Assembly: GCA_937930235.1 (NCBI GenBank)
Contig: CALGLJ010000112.1
Location: 1 to 36,537 of the forward strand
DNA length: 36,537 nucleotides
Direction of reading: 5' to 3'
Source: an uncultured Verrucomicrobiales bacterium
GTDB taxonomy: Bacteria; Verrucomicrobiota; Verrucomicrobiia; Verrucomicrobiales; Akkermansiaceae
The position numbers and the translations under genes were made by a program. The notes below the pieces were generated by a model that saw nothing but the letters and a program-made list of their open reading frames with translations, was not told the DNA's origin and searched no databases. Every line of letters starts with the position of its first letter. The stretch's first letter is position 1. Of this stretch, positions 7,816 to 17,124 are shown piece by piece.

Positions 7816-9117
7816 ATGCAATTATCTGTCTTACGGAATTTTACTTTGTTTCTTCTTTTGGGAACGAGTCTTGCAAGCGCTGACAAGATCACTCTTGCCA
7901 GTGGAGAAATAATTGAAGGAACAATCGAAAAGGAAACTTCAGACGAATACGAGATCCGCGTTAAAAAAGGCGGTATTCGGCAGATGAAGACTTTTAAGAA
8001 GATTGAGATTAAAAAAATCGAGAAAGAATTGCCCGATCAAAAACCCTTCTCTGAAATACAAAAAAAATACCCCCTTCCTATCCCTGACCTACTTCCGCAA
8101 GAGAAATATGAGGATGCTATTCAAACGGACCTCAAACCTTTCATCACAAAATTCCCCAAATCTCGTCACCTTGACGAAGTCAAAAAAATCCTCGCTCAAT
8201 ACACGGAAGAGCTAGAAAAAATCAAAGCGGGGGACAAAAAAATCGAGAACAAATGGATTGCCGCTGCCGAGTGGAATGCAGATGCCATTGAGAATGACGC
8301 TCTGCTCGCACTCAAAGAAATGGAGAGACGAGCAAACGCGAAAAGCTTCCGAGGAGCAATGATCCAGTTCGACAAGATCCAAACGCAATACCCCGGAACT
8401 CGCGCTGCCATCAGCGCCAATGAAGTCGCAGCCAAAATCCTCCCCACCTACCAACGCATCGTCACCAGCAAGACTCTCGCGGCAAAAGACAAACTCGAAC
8501 AACAGCTAGAAGCTTTTGAAAAGCTCGGCAACCCGCGAAATACCAGACGGGCGAAAGCAGCCTTTGAAGAACGGATGGCGGCTCACGAAAAACGGATCGA
8601 ATCAGAGCGGGAAGCTCGGAACAAATGGATTCCGATGAACGACTTTGATCATAAGAATCTCAGACGCCTTGGATCTCACATCACCTCCACCCTTCGCAAG
8701 CTGGAACGCGGTTCCAAAAGTAGAAAAAATGTGGGAGAATTGTATCGCCAAGCTTGGGCACTTGCCAGCGTAGGCGATGAAAAGAAGCTCAAACGAGCCC
8801 TCGGCAAACTCAAATCCGCAGGCGCTGATGAAAAATATTTCGCCCTCCTTCAGACCCAACTTGAAGAAAACCCTGCTCCCAAGATGGTCGAAACCAAGCC
8901 GGAGCCAAAAATAGAAAATCCCCCGAAAGAGCAGCCCAAGAAAGACAAAAAGGACCGGAAGAAAAAAGAGAAGGACCAAAAACCAAAAAAAGACCGACCG
9001 GCTGAACCGGAAGAAGAAGTAGAAAAGAGCTCCGTGATTCCAATAATCGGAATCATTGCCGTCCTCTCATTAGTCGGGCTCTTTGTCGGCATATCCCAGA
9101 AAAAGAAAAAGAAGTAA
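7816..9117 (+). CDS. PTPDL-like secreted/membrane protein
   Basis: The 433-residue protein has an N-terminal signal peptide (cut probably after SLASA), then a small beta domain (KITLASGEIIEGTIEKET) typical of verrucomicrobial secreted proteins. Next comes a lysine-rich stretch and the motif YPLPIPDLLPQEKYEDAI. This motif corresponds to the name-giving region of the PTPDL family, here with PIPDL. A long helical, charged middle follows, then a Pro/Lys/Glu-rich tail (about residues 350-405), a C-terminal membrane segment (VIPIIGIIAVLSLVGLFVGI) and a poly-Lys end. The layout is a periplasmic helical body tethered by a C-terminal anchor. The role is unknown. The next gene, hisB, starts 25 bases later, so they may be co-transcribed, but a histidine link is not implied. 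Confidence 0.75.
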   Translation: MQLSVLRNFTLFLLLGTSLASADKITLASGEIIEGTIEKETSDEYEIRVKKGGIRQMKTFKKIEIKKIEKELPDQKPFSEIQKKYPLPIPDLLPQEKYEDAIQTDLKPFITKFPKSRHLDEVKKILAQYTEELEKIKAGDKKIENKWIAAAEWNADAIENDALLALKEMERRANAKSFRGAMIQFDKIQTQYPGTRAAISANEVAAKILPTYQRIVTSKTLAAKDKLEQQLEAFEKLGNPRNTRRAKAAFEERMAAHEKRIESEREARNKWIPMNDFDHKNLRRLGSHITSTLRKLERGSKSRKNVGELYRQAWALASVGDEKKLKRALGKLKSAGADEKYFALLQTQLEENPAPKMVETKPEPKIENPPKEQPKKDKKDRKKKEKDQKPKKDRPAEPEEEVEKSSVIPIIGIIAVLSLVGLFVGISQKKKKK

Positions 9118-9142
9118 GCATCATCCTTACCCCCACCTCATT

Positions 9143-9733
9143 ATGAGCGCACGCACCGCATCACAAGACCGTCAAACCGCGGAAACAAAAATCAGCCTCA
9201 AACTGAATCTCGACGGCGAGGGAACCTCGAACATCAATACCGGTATCCCCTTCTTTGATCACATGCTCACGCTCTTTTCCCGCCACTCGCTCATTGACCT
9301 CAATGTCGTGGTCGATGGAGATATCGAAGTCGATTACCACCACACCGTCGAAGATACCGGAATCGTCCTCGGTGAGTGCATTCGAGAAGCCCTAGGAGAC
9401 AAGTCTGGAATTCGACGTTATGGACAGGCCTACATTCCGATGGATGAAACTCTCTCTCGAGCAGTCATTGATTTGAGTAATCGCCCGCACCTTGAGTTCC
9501 GCACTCCTTCTGGCACCCCTGATGCCCAGAATTTCCCACTCACCTTGGTAGAAGAATTTTGCCGAGCGCTCACCGCTAATTTACGCTGTAATCTCCACAT
9601 CGAACTTCTCTACGGACGTGATGGGCACCACATTGCCGAAGCCATCTTCAAATCAACGGCTCGTGCATTGCGTGCCGCCCTTGAAAACGATCCTCGCATG
9701 ATCGGCATCCCCTCTACGAAAGAGGTCCTGTGA
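9143..9733 (+). CDS. hisB: Imidazoleglycerol-phosphate dehydratase
   Basis: This 196-residue enzyme catalyses the dehydration of imidazole glycerol phosphate to imidazole acetol phosphate in histidine synthesis. Metal-binding and active-site motifs are intact: FFDHMLTLFSRHS, DYHHTVEDTGIVLGE and GRDGHHIAEAIFK. It is the monofunctional form, without the phosphatase domain found in E. coli HisB. The ATG at 9143 gives the usual family start (MSARTASQDRQTAETKI). An upstream in-frame non-ATG start at 9083 would run into the preceding gene and was rejected. The stop overlaps the hisH start (TGATG), so the two genes are coupled. Confidence 0.96.
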   Translation: MSARTASQDRQTAETKISLKLNLDGEGTSNINTGIPFFDHMLTLFSRHSLIDLNVVVDGDIEVDYHHTVEDTGIVLGECIREALGDKSGIRRYGQAYIPMDETLSRAVIDLSNRPHLEFRTPSGTPDAQNFPLTLVEEFCRALTANLRCNLHIELLYGRDGHHIAEAIFKSTARALRAALENDPRMIGIPSTKEVL

Positions 9734-10344
9734 TGAAACTGGGAATGATCGATTACGGGCGAGGAAATCTTCGCAGCGTCATCAATGCCTGCCGTGCTCT
9801 AGGGCATGACCCCGTGCTCGTCACCCAAGCGGAGCAACTCGCAAATCTCACTCACCTCATTTTTCCTGGGCAAGGAGCCTTTGGAGACTGCATGGAGAGT
9901 CTGAACCGCCTCAAACTGACCCAGCCACTGCGGGACTGGATCGAAGCCGGAAAACCCTATTTTGGGATTTGTGTCGGATATCAGCTCCTCTTCTCGGAGA
10001 GCGAAGAATCACCCGGAATCGCCGGAATCGGAGTGATCGAAGGAAAGGTGCAACGCTTCACCGCAACAGACGTTAAAATCCCACACATGGGATGGAACCG
10101 CCTCAAACTCAACTTTCCCAACCACCCGTACTGGGCAGAGCTCGACTCAGAGCCTTACTTCTACTTTGTCCACTCATACTACCCTGTCACCTCAGAGGCG
10201 GAACGCATTGCAGCAACGTGCTCTTACGGAGAAGGCCCCTTTTGCGCCGCTATTCAGCGCGAAAACCTGCTGGCGACTCAGTTTCATCCAGAAAAAAGCC
10301 AACACGCGGGACTCCAGCTTCTAAAAAATTTCCTCAATCACTAG
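9733..10344 (+). CDS. hisH: Imidazole glycerol phosphate synthase, glutamine amidotransferase subunit
   Basis: This class I glutamine amidotransferase has 203 residues. Its nucleophile is Cys80 in YFGICVGYQLLF, and its His185/Glu187 pair lies in QFHPEKS. The oxyanion-strand start is IDYGRGNLRSV. It hydrolyses glutamine and passes ammonia to HisF, which is not in the window. The ATG at 9733 overlaps the hisB stop; a GTG one codon earlier (9730) is an equally possible start. hisB-hisH adjacency is common. Confidence 0.96.
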   Translation: MKLGMIDYGRGNLRSVINACRALGHDPVLVTQAEQLANLTHLIFPGQGAFGDCMESLNRLKLTQPLRDWIEAGKPYFGICVGYQLLFSESEESPGIAGIGVIEGKVQRFTATDVKIPHMGWNRLKLNFPNHPYWAELDSEPYFYFVHSYYPVTSEAERIAATCSYGEGPFCAAIQRENLLATQFHPEKSQHAGLQLLKNFLNH

Positions 10345-10419
10345 GAAGCTCACTTTTTGTGACCTTTCGCTTTCTGTTGCCATTCACCTCCGACGTCCCT
10401 AGGACACTGGACAGACACC

Positions 10420-11805
10420 ATGCCAAAAGCCCCTTTCAAAGTCGCCATCGTCGGACGTCCCAACGTCGGGAAATCTGCCTTATTTAATCGGCTGGCAGGG
10501 CGCCGCATCGCCATCGTCCATGATCGCCCCGGAGTCACGAGAGACCGCATCGGAGCCCCCAGCTCTCTTACCGAAACCGATTGTGAACTCATCGATACGG
10601 GGGGCATCATGGCCTCTAAGGAGGACCCCTTTTCTGATGCTGTCACCGTGGAAGCTCGCATAGCGATGGAAACGTCCGACCTCATTCTCTTCGTCGTCGA
10701 TGCCCGCGAAGGGCTCAATCCCGTCGATGAATCCGTAGCCGCCCTGCTGCGGAAAGCGAATAATAAAGTCATCTTCGTCCTCAACAAAGCAGACCATGAT
10801 GAACAAGACCTCGCCTCTGGAGACTTTGCTCGCCTAGGATTTGGCTCCGGCTTTCCCACCTCCGCAGAACATGGCCGTGGCATCTCCGCGCTTGTCGACG
10901 AAATGGACTCCAAGCTGTCCGAGCAAGAAGCGCGAGAGCTAGAAGAGAGCGAAGATCTTTCCGAAGGACTTAAAATCGCCGTTGTCGGAAAACCCAATGC
11001 GGGAAAATCCTCTCTGATCAATGCCATCTTGCGTGATGATCGCACCATCGTCTCCGACGTTGCCGGCACCACCAGAGACGCCGTCGATATCCCATACATC
11101 TGGCAGGGCGAACGCCATGTTCTCATCGACACCGCAGGTCTTCGCCAGCGCTCGCGCATGGATGACTCCGTCGAAGTGTTTTCCGCCATGCGGACGGAAC
11201 GCTCGATCCGCCGTGCCGACCTCTGCCTACTGGTCGTCGATCTAGCAGCCGGTATTTCCGCTCAAGATCGGAAGATCGCAAAGCTGATTCAGAAGGAACA
11301 GAAACCCTGTCTCATCATCGCGAATAAATATGACCTCTACCATCCTGACGCGAACAAAAAGGCTCGTCTGGAAGCGGCCGAAGAGCACATTCGCACCGAA
11401 TTTTTCTTCCTCTCCTACGCCCCCTTCATTTGCGTCTCCGCCCAACGGGGGGAAGCAATTCAGCACATCTTTAAAAATGTCGCAAAAATCCGGGAAGCCT
11501 CTCAGAACATCATCAATACGGGGCAGCTCAATCGCCTCCTGCAGGATGCCTTCATCAAAACGCCTCCTCCCGAGCACAAACGTCACAAGAAGCGTCTCAA
11601 ACTCTTTTACGCCACCACCGCCGTCAATGACCGCTATCAGAATATTCCCGTTCCGGAATATGTCCTTTTCGTGAATGATAAAAAATTTGTGGTTGAATCG
11701 TTTTCCAATTATCTCGTCAATACCATCTTGGCAAATCACCCCACCTTGGGACTTCCCATCCCTTTGTCCTTTCGCTCTCGCTCACAAAAGGACAAGATCC
11801 AGTAA
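10420..11805 (+). CDS. der: Ribosome biogenesis GTPase Der (EngA)
   Basis: The 461-residue protein has two tandem GTPase domains, the diagnostic feature of Der. The first P-loop is GRPNVGKS (residues 12-19) with DTGG and NKAD. The second is GKPNAGKS (about residues 190-197) with DTAG and NKYD. The C-terminal KH-like domain includes HKRHKKRLKLFYATT. Der acts in 50S subunit assembly in the cytoplasm. It lies 75 bases downstream of hisH and only 6 bases before the next ABC ATPase gene. The acidic linker between the G domains (LEESEDLSEG) is as in the family. Confidence 0.96.
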   Translation: MPKAPFKVAIVGRPNVGKSALFNRLAGRRIAIVHDRPGVTRDRIGAPSSLTETDCELIDTGGIMASKEDPFSDAVTVEARIAMETSDLILFVVDAREGLNPVDESVAALLRKANNKVIFVLNKADHDEQDLASGDFARLGFGSGFPTSAEHGRGISALVDEMDSKLSEQEARELEESEDLSEGLKIAVVGKPNAGKSSLINAILRDDRTIVSDVAGTTRDAVDIPYIWQGERHVLIDTAGLRQRSRMDDSVEVFSAMRTERSIRRADLCLLVVDLAAGISAQDRKIAKLIQKEQKPCLIIANKYDLYHPDANKKARLEAAEEHIRTEFFFLSYAPFICVSAQRGEAIQHIFKNVAKIREASQNIINTGQLNRLLQDAFIKTPPPEHKRHKKRLKLFYATTAVNDRYQNIPVPEYVLFVNDKKFVVESFSNYLVNTILANHPTLGLPIPLSFRSRSQKDKIQ

Positions 11806-11811
11806 GAACTC

Positions 11812-12786
11812 ATGGCACTCCTCGACGTCCGTAATCTCACCACTCGCTTTCACACTCGCAATGGCATTGTCCATGCCGTGGAAGATGTTTCCTTCAGCCT
11901 AGAAAAAGGGCAAACCTTGGGAATTGTCGGAGAATCTGGCTCCGGAAAATCCGTCACCTGCTACTCCATGATGGGGCTCATCCCCCAACCCCCAGGGAAA
12001 ATTCACTCTGGCACGGCCATGTTCCAAGGCACTGATCTTCTCTCCGCGCCTGAGAAAGACATGCTTGGGATTCGGGGAAAGAAAATCTCCATGATTTTCC
12101 AGGACCCCATGACCTCGCTCAATCCCTATCTGAAAATTTCCACCCAGCTCACCGAACCTCTGGAGATTCATGAAGGAATCAAAGGGAAGGCGGCTCTTCA
12201 CCGTGCCATTGAAGCTCTCGAAGAAGTCGGAATCCCAAATCCGGAACAGCGCATTCAGTCCTATCCACATGAATTTTCTGGTGGGATGCGCCAGCGCGTC
12301 ATGATTGCCATGGCCCTCATCACCCGGCCGGAGATCCTCATTGCCGATGAGCCTACCACCGCCCTTGATGTCACGGTGCAAAAGCAAGTTCTTGATCTCA
12401 TCAAGAGCCGCCAGCAGGAGCTTGGCACCGCCGTGGTCCTCATCACCCATGATCTCGGAGTAGTTTCTCTCGCCTGTGATCAGGTGAATGTCATGTATGC
12501 TGGGCGCATCGTGGAATCCGCCCCTGCCGACACTCTCTTTGCATCTCCCAAACATGCTTACACCCGCGCCCTTCTCAAGAGCATTCCCGCGACTCACCGT
12601 AAAGGTGAAAAGCTCTATACTATCCCTGGGTTACCACCGAATCTCACCAGCCCGCCTGCTTCTTGCTCCTTCCAGCCACGAAATACCCTTGGCGACGCCG
12701 ATCTCTGCCTCACTGCAGAAGCACCCCCACTGGAAGAACTCGAATCAGGTCACTTCGTTCAAAACTGCCCTGGCTGTCTGACTTAA
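11812..12786 (+). CDS. Oligopeptide/dipeptide ABC transporter ATP-binding protein (OppD/DppD type)
   Basis: The 324-residue ATPase has Walker A GESGSGKS, the Q-loop MIFQDPMTSLNP, the signature FSGGMRQRV, Walker B ILIADEPTTALDV and the H-loop ITHDLG. The C-terminus has the oligo_HPY-type extension with spaced cysteines (CSFQPRN, CLTAEAPP, CPGC). This places it in the OppD/DppD subfamily that powers peptide import. The start is 6 bases after der. No permease, peptide-binding protein or second ATPase (OppF) is next to it, since the following gene is glnS on the opposite strand. The remaining subunits must be elsewhere, or the gene is isolated. Confidence 0.9.
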   Translation: MALLDVRNLTTRFHTRNGIVHAVEDVSFSLEKGQTLGIVGESGSGKSVTCYSMMGLIPQPPGKIHSGTAMFQGTDLLSAPEKDMLGIRGKKISMIFQDPMTSLNPYLKISTQLTEPLEIHEGIKGKAALHRAIEALEEVGIPNPEQRIQSYPHEFSGGMRQRVMIAMALITRPEILIADEPTTALDVTVQKQVLDLIKSRQQELGTAVVLITHDLGVVSLACDQVNVMYAGRIVESAPADTLFASPKHAYTRALLKSIPATHRKGEKLYTIPGLPPNLTSPPASCSFQPRNTLGDADLCLTAEAPPLEELESGHFVQNCPGCLT

Positions 12787-12809
12787 GGGCAGCTCCGAAA
12801 AACGGGGTG

Positions 12810-14468
12810 CTAACCCTTCTTTGCCCAAGAATCTTTCAGAGTCACAATCCGGTTAAACACTGGCTGACTCTCAGTATGATCATCGTCAGCGGTAAAATAC
12901 CCTACGCGCTCAAACTGACAACGCTCTCCGGGTTTCATCATCGCAAGACTTGGCTCGATCTTTACCCCAGACAGCACCTTCAGACTCTCAGGATTTAAGC
13001 ATTTGAGATAGCCTCCTTCTACGGAATCAGGAAGCTCTTCGGTGAAAAGACGATCATAGAGCCGCACTTCCGCATCGATGGCATCCTCCACATTGACCCA
13101 ATGGATCGCAGTCCGGCACTTCACCCCTTCCGGGGCACTTTTCCCGATGGTATCTGGAATGAATTCACAGTGAATTTCCGTGACCTTCCCCTCCCCATCA
13201 AGCTCATGCCCAGTATGCTGAATAATGTAGGCCCCACGCAGTCTCACTGCGCCTCCCGGCTTGAGGCGGAAAAATTTCTTCGGCGCATCGAGCATGAAGT
13301 CTTCCCGTTCGATCCAGAACTCTCGCGTAAAGTGAAGCAGGCGTGATCCATCCTCTTCATTCTCAGGATTGTTTGGCACCTCGACCTGCTCCGATTGCCC
13401 TTCCGGATAGTTGGTCACTACGACTTTGACTGGATCAAGCACAGCCATCTTTCGGAGCGCCACCTTATTTAAATAACTCCGAATCTCAAACTCCAGAAGC
13501 GAAAGATCCGTGAGCGAGTTCTGCTTAGTGATTCCGATTGTTTTGACAAAATTGCGAATGGCTTCTGGAGGATACCCCCGGCGGCGCATCCCTGACAGAG
13601 TGGACATGCGAGGATCATCCCAGCCATTCACATGCCCCTCTTCCACGAGCTGGATGAACTTACGCTTACTCATCACGGTGTAACCAATATTGAGACGGGC
13701 AAATTCAATCTGACGCGGCTTGGAGGGAACCGGGCAATGATCGACCACCCAGTCATACAGAGGGCGGTGGTTTTCAAATTCCAAGGAGCAGAGTGAATGC
13801 GTGATATGCTCCTTCGCATCTTCCAGCGAATGCGCAAAATCATACATCGGGTAAATACACCACTCGTCGCCTGTGTTATGGTGGGACACATGGATCACGC
13901 GATACAGAAGAGGGTCACGCAAATTCATATTTCCTGACGTGAGATCAATCTTAGCTCGCAGGACTGCTTCTCCCTCTTGAAAGCCTCCCTCACGCATCTT
14001 CTGGAAGGCTGCCAGACTCTCCGCAATCGGCCGCTCGCGGAAAATCGAAGCCTCTCCAGGCTCGGTTACAGAACCACGCTTCCGGCGAATCTCCTCCGGC
14101 GAATCTTCATCAACATAAGCCAGACCTTTTTCGATCAAAGCCACAGCGCATTCGTAGAAAAATTCAAAGTAATCACTCGCAAAGTAGAGGTGCTCTCCCC
14201 AGTCGTAGCCCAGCCATTGGATATCCTTTTTGATACTCTCAACGTATGCCAGATCTTCTTTGACAGGATTGGTATCATCAAAGCGCAGATGGCAACGCCC
14301 CCCATATTCTTCAGCAATGCTGAAGCTCAGGCCAAGTGCCTTCGCGTGTCCGATGTGGAGGTAGCCATTGGGTTCAGGCGGAAAACGGGTTACGGGGGCG
14401 GCGTGCTTTCCGCTCGCTAAATCGGCCGCGACGATCTCGCGGATGAAGTCTTTTTTTTCGTCACTCAT
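12810..14468 (-). CDS. glnS: Glutaminyl-tRNA synthetase
   Basis: The 552-residue class I synthetase has the HIGH motif in NGYLHIGHAKAL, preceded by RFPPEPNGY. The second signature is MSKRK (VMSKRKFIQLVEEG). The C-terminal anticodon-binding beta-barrels follow (EREDFMLDAP, GGAVRLRGAY). It charges tRNA-Gln directly. It starts 5 bases after the stop of the M20 peptidase gene on the same strand, so it is most likely the last gene of a five-gene minus-strand operon. Length and motifs are normal. Confidence 0.97.
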   Translation of the reverse strand: MSDEKKDFIREIVAADLASGKHAAPVTRFPPEPNGYLHIGHAKALGLSFSIAEEYGGRCHLRFDDTNPVKEDLAYVESIKKDIQWLGYDWGEHLYFASDYFEFFYECAVALIEKGLAYVDEDSPEEIRRKRGSVTEPGEASIFRERPIAESLAAFQKMREGGFQEGEAVLRAKIDLTSGNMNLRDPLLYRVIHVSHHNTGDEWCIYPMYDFAHSLEDAKEHITHSLCSLEFENHRPLYDWVVDHCPVPSKPRQIEFARLNIGYTVMSKRKFIQLVEEGHVNGWDDPRMSTLSGMRRRGYPPEAIRNFVKTIGITKQNSLTDLSLLEFEIRSYLNKVALRKMAVLDPVKVVVTNYPEGQSEQVEVPNNPENEEDGSRLLHFTREFWIEREDFMLDAPKKFFRLKPGGAVRLRGAYIIQHTGHELDGEGKVTEIHCEFIPDTIGKSAPEGVKCRTAIHWVNVEDAIDAEVRLYDRLFTEELPDSVEGGYLKCLNPESLKVLSGVKIEPSLAMMKPGERCQFERVGYFTADDDHTESQPVFNRIVTLKDSWAKKG

Positions 14469-14473
14469 AGGGA

Positions 14474-15808
14474 TTAGGATTTGGAGAGTTCGATCAGAAG
14501 AGCGCGGCTCATTTCGATCCCGGCTTCAAAATTTTCCACCGCAAAGTTTTCATTAGGAGCATGAATCTGACAATCCGGAAGAGCCAAGCCGAGCATCAGG
14601 CTATCCGCTCCCAGAATCTCCTTCATATCCTGAATAATCGGGATACTTCCTCCCTCACGAATGAGCACCGGAGGTTTTCCAAAGCTTTTCTCAAGCGCCA
14701 CTTGCGCCGCCTTGCCAAACGATGAATGAGGATCATTGTGATAAGCCTTCCCTGAGTGGCCTCGCTCAATCTCGACGCTGACCCCTTTGGGCGTGTGAGT
14801 CTTGAGATGAGCAATGACCGCATCCTGAATCTTCTCCGGATCCTGCCCCGGCACCAAACGGCACGAGAGCTTAAACATCGCTTCCGCAGGGAGAACAGTC
14901 TTAGAACCTTCACCCTGATAGCCACTTCCGATTCCATTCACTTCGACAGTCGGGCGAGCCCAGATCAGCTCGGCCGCAGAATACCCTGGCTCTCCGAAGA
15001 CCTCAGAAGATCCAGTCACTTTTAGAAAATCCCCATCCGTAGCACCCGGAACCTGAGCCCACATCTCGCGCTCCCAGTCTTCCAACGCAATCACGTCATC
15101 ATAAAATCCGGCCACCGCGACTTTTCCCTCATCATCATGAAGGCTCGCGACCATGCGGGCCGCAGCCGAGGCAGGATTGGCGACCGCACCGCCATAGACT
15201 CCCGAGTGGAGATCTCCCGAGGGACCCTGAACTTTGACTTCCAAACACGTGATTCCCCGCAAGCCATATCCCAAAGTGGGCACCCCCGGTGCCACCATCC
15301 CGGTATCAGACACTGCGATAATATCGCAAGCGAAGTCCTCTCGATGTTGTTCCAGAAACGGCACCAGATTGGGAGAGCCAATCTCCTCCTCCCCTTCGAT
15401 CAAAAAGATGACATTCAGCGGCAGCTCTCCTTCTTCCTGAAGCATCTTCTCCGCTCCGAGCAGATGAACAAAATGCTGCCCTTTATTGTCCGCTCCTCCT
15501 CTTCCCCAAATTTTTCCTTCACGAATTTCCGGTTCAAAAGGTGGTGAATCCCAAAGCGCTACGGGATCTACCGGCTGCACATCATAATGACCATAAATCA
15601 ATACCGTTTTGCGCCCGGGAACTTGCTCATTGCGCGCGGTCACGATGGGATGCTTGGCCGTTTCATGAAGATCGGTCTGCAATCCCATGCCCTCAAACTG
15701 CTTCACCAACCACTCCGCATTCGCACGGACATCTCCCGCATGATTCGAATCAGTAGAGATGCTAGGGAAGCGAAGATGTTCAAAAAGGCGCTCAAGCTCA
15801 GGTGTCAT
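14474..15808 (-). CDS. M20 family dipeptidase (CNDP/DapE-like)
   Basis: The 444-residue metallopeptidase shows the M20 zinc-site motifs: IYGHYDVQP (His74, Asp76), WGRGGADNKGQ (bridging Asp near 107) and EGEEEIGSPN (catalytic and ligand Glu). A dimerisation/lid domain follows (DLHSGVYGG, NPASAAARM), with the last ligand His in LALPDCQIHAPNE. Close relatives cleave dipeptides or acylated amino acids in the cytoplasm. The exact substrate cannot be read from sequence. The gene lies between the small membrane protein gene (36 bases upstream) and glnS (5 bases downstream). Confidence 0.92.
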   Translation of the reverse strand: MTPELERLFEHLRFPSISTDSNHAGDVRANAEWLVKQFEGMGLQTDLHETAKHPIVTARNEQVPGRKTVLIYGHYDVQPVDPVALWDSPPFEPEIREGKIWGRGGADNKGQHFVHLLGAEKMLQEEGELPLNVIFLIEGEEEIGSPNLVPFLEQHREDFACDIIAVSDTGMVAPGVPTLGYGLRGITCLEVKVQGPSGDLHSGVYGGAVANPASAAARMVASLHDDEGKVAVAGFYDDVIALEDWEREMWAQVPGATDGDFLKVTGSSEVFGEPGYSAAELIWARPTVEVNGIGSGYQGEGSKTVLPAEAMFKLSCRLVPGQDPEKIQDAVIAHLKTHTPKGVSVEIERGHSGKAYHNDPHSSFGKAAQVALEKSFGKPPVLIREGGSIPIIQDMKEILGADSLMLGLALPDCQIHAPNENFAVENFEAGIEMSRALLIELSKS

Positions 15809-15844
15809 GAGTCATGGATGCCGTGAGGAACCGTTTCTCGCAAG

Positions 15845-16156
15845 TCACAAGTGCTCAGACTGGTCTGAATCTTCATCGAATTCCAATTTCTTCTTCTCTT
15901 CTCCAATGACAGACAATGCATCATAGACAGCCATCAGAAGGATGAAACCGCATAAGCATGCCGCTCCACCCCAGAATATGAGAAAGCGCCACAGGCCAAG
16001 CCCCAACCACTCACTGAGCGGCCACACCCCGAGCGCAAAAAGCCCGACGAGAACCGCTAACAAAGCCGAGATGAACTGACGACGACGCTTCCGGTCACCT
16101 AGGGTGACTTGCGCGATGGCTTTTGACATCAGCCACCATGTCGGACGTCCGCTCAT
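15845..16156 (-). CDS. Small two-TM membrane protein
   Basis: The 103-residue protein has a basic N-terminal segment (LGDRKRRRQ), then two hydrophobic helices (FISALLAVLVGLFALGVW and WRFLIFWGGAACLCGFILL). It ends in an acidic cytoplasmic tail (EEKKKLEFDEDSDQSEHL). By the positive-inside rule both ends are cytoplasmic. I recognise no family. An internal ATG at 16129 (MSKAIAQ) is an alternative start. It begins 13 bases after the Wzz-like gene and is probably in the same operon; it could assist that protein, but this rests on position alone. Confidence 0.7.
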   Translation of the reverse strand: MSGRPTWWLMSKAIAQVTLGDRKRRRQFISALLAVLVGLFALGVWPLSEWLGLGLWRFLIFWGGAACLCGFILLMAVYDALSVIGEEKKKLEFDEDSDQSEHL

Positions 16157-16169
16157 GCCTCGTCGAGTA

Positions 16170-17072
16170 TTAGCCCATTTTGGGAGTAAAGAGCTTCCAG
16201 AGTAGGAACATCAAGGTGAGGCCAAGCAAAAGCCCCGCACTCAAACCGTAGAGAGCAAATTTTTTCTGAATCGGAGCCTTATCGGGACCTGAAAAGCTGG
16301 CGGGAGGAACCGCCTCCTGCACGACTTGTGGCGCTCTCATTTTCGCCGACCAATGCAGGCGCTCTCTCGTTTGCTCTTTTTGAATTTGCTTCAAATTCTC
16401 TTTCGCAAGATCCAGATCCACACTAGCCGTGAGGACATCCTCAATTTCCAGATAAGGCCTCAAGTCGGTGTCTTCAGTGGGAATGATGGGCAATCCATTG
16501 GAGTCGAGAGCGATCTTGACCACTTCAAGCGCCAGTATGACCGGCTTTCGAGCTTCTGCGATTTCAGCTTCGAGTAAATTCAACGCCTCCGTTTTCTTTT
16601 TCTCGTCTAACACGTTGAGTGACTCCGTCGCTTGAGCCGCTACCGCATTTGCAATCTCAGCGGCTTCTTTCGGCGCACTACTAGTCACCCTGATTACCAC
16701 CTCGTCCTTATCTGAAATCTGCACATCGACCCCACCTGAAAGACGCTTGAGCGCTTCTGCATCGCTGAGAGTCCAGCGATTTGTTAGATTAAGAACCTGC
16801 ATCACTGGACGCAAGGTTCCCACTCCTTGGAGAATTTTTTTTGCCTCGCTTCGATTTGGATCGGTACTCGATTCCACTCCGGCAATGGCTTTTCCTTGTA
16901 AAAAACGCTTCCGAATATCCGCCTGGACGATGGCTTTGGCACGATATTCTTTTGCCCCTTTTTCCCATTCTTGGTTACCATAGTAGTAGCCCCCAACAAC
17001 GCCCCCAATCGCCAGCAGAATCAGAATCCAACTGTACCACCAAAATCCTTTACGTTTTTTGCGATTAAGCAT
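16170..17072 (-). CDS. Wzz/GumC-like chain-length-determinant-type membrane protein
   Basis: From the ATG at 17072 the protein has 300 residues: a basic start (MLNRKKRKG), TM1 (about residues 11-30), a periplasmic body of about 235 residues, and TM2 near the C-terminus (YGLSAGLLLGLTLMFLLWKLF) with a short tail. The body begins with YRAKAIVQADIRK and contains VVIRVTSSAPKEAAEIANAVAAQA, the pattern of the Wzz domain (tight-turn strand plus helix), followed by long helices. Wzz-type proteins set polysaccharide chain length. No tyrosine kinase, Wzx/Wzy or glycosyltransferase gene is nearby, so a polysaccharide role is not supported by context. A GTG at 17120 is a possible longer start. Confidence 0.7.
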   Translation of the reverse strand: MLNRKKRKGFWWYSWILILLAIGGVVGGYYYGNQEWEKGAKEYRAKAIVQADIRKRFLQGKAIAGVESSTDPNRSEAKKILQGVGTLRPVMQVLNLTNRWTLSDAEALKRLSGGVDVQISDKDEVVIRVTSSAPKEAAEIANAVAAQATESLNVLDEKKKTEALNLLEAEIAEARKPVILALEVVKIALDSNGLPIIPTEDTDLRPYLEIEDVLTASVDLDLAKENLKQIQKEQTRERLHWSAKMRAPQVVQEAVPPASFSGPDKAPIQKKFALYGLSAGLLLGLTLMFLLWKLFTPKMG

Positions 17073-17124
17073 GTCGTGATTTGTGCCTGAGTTCTTCCAA
17101 TCCCACAAGTCTAAGCTCACTCAC

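Noticed and set aside
12789-12810. Hairpin GCA-g-CTCCG / CGGGG-TGC between the convergent ABC ATPase and glnS genes as a terminator
   Set aside because: The stem has a bulge and a wobble, no T-run follows, and it abuts the glnS stop codon. Too weak to annotate.
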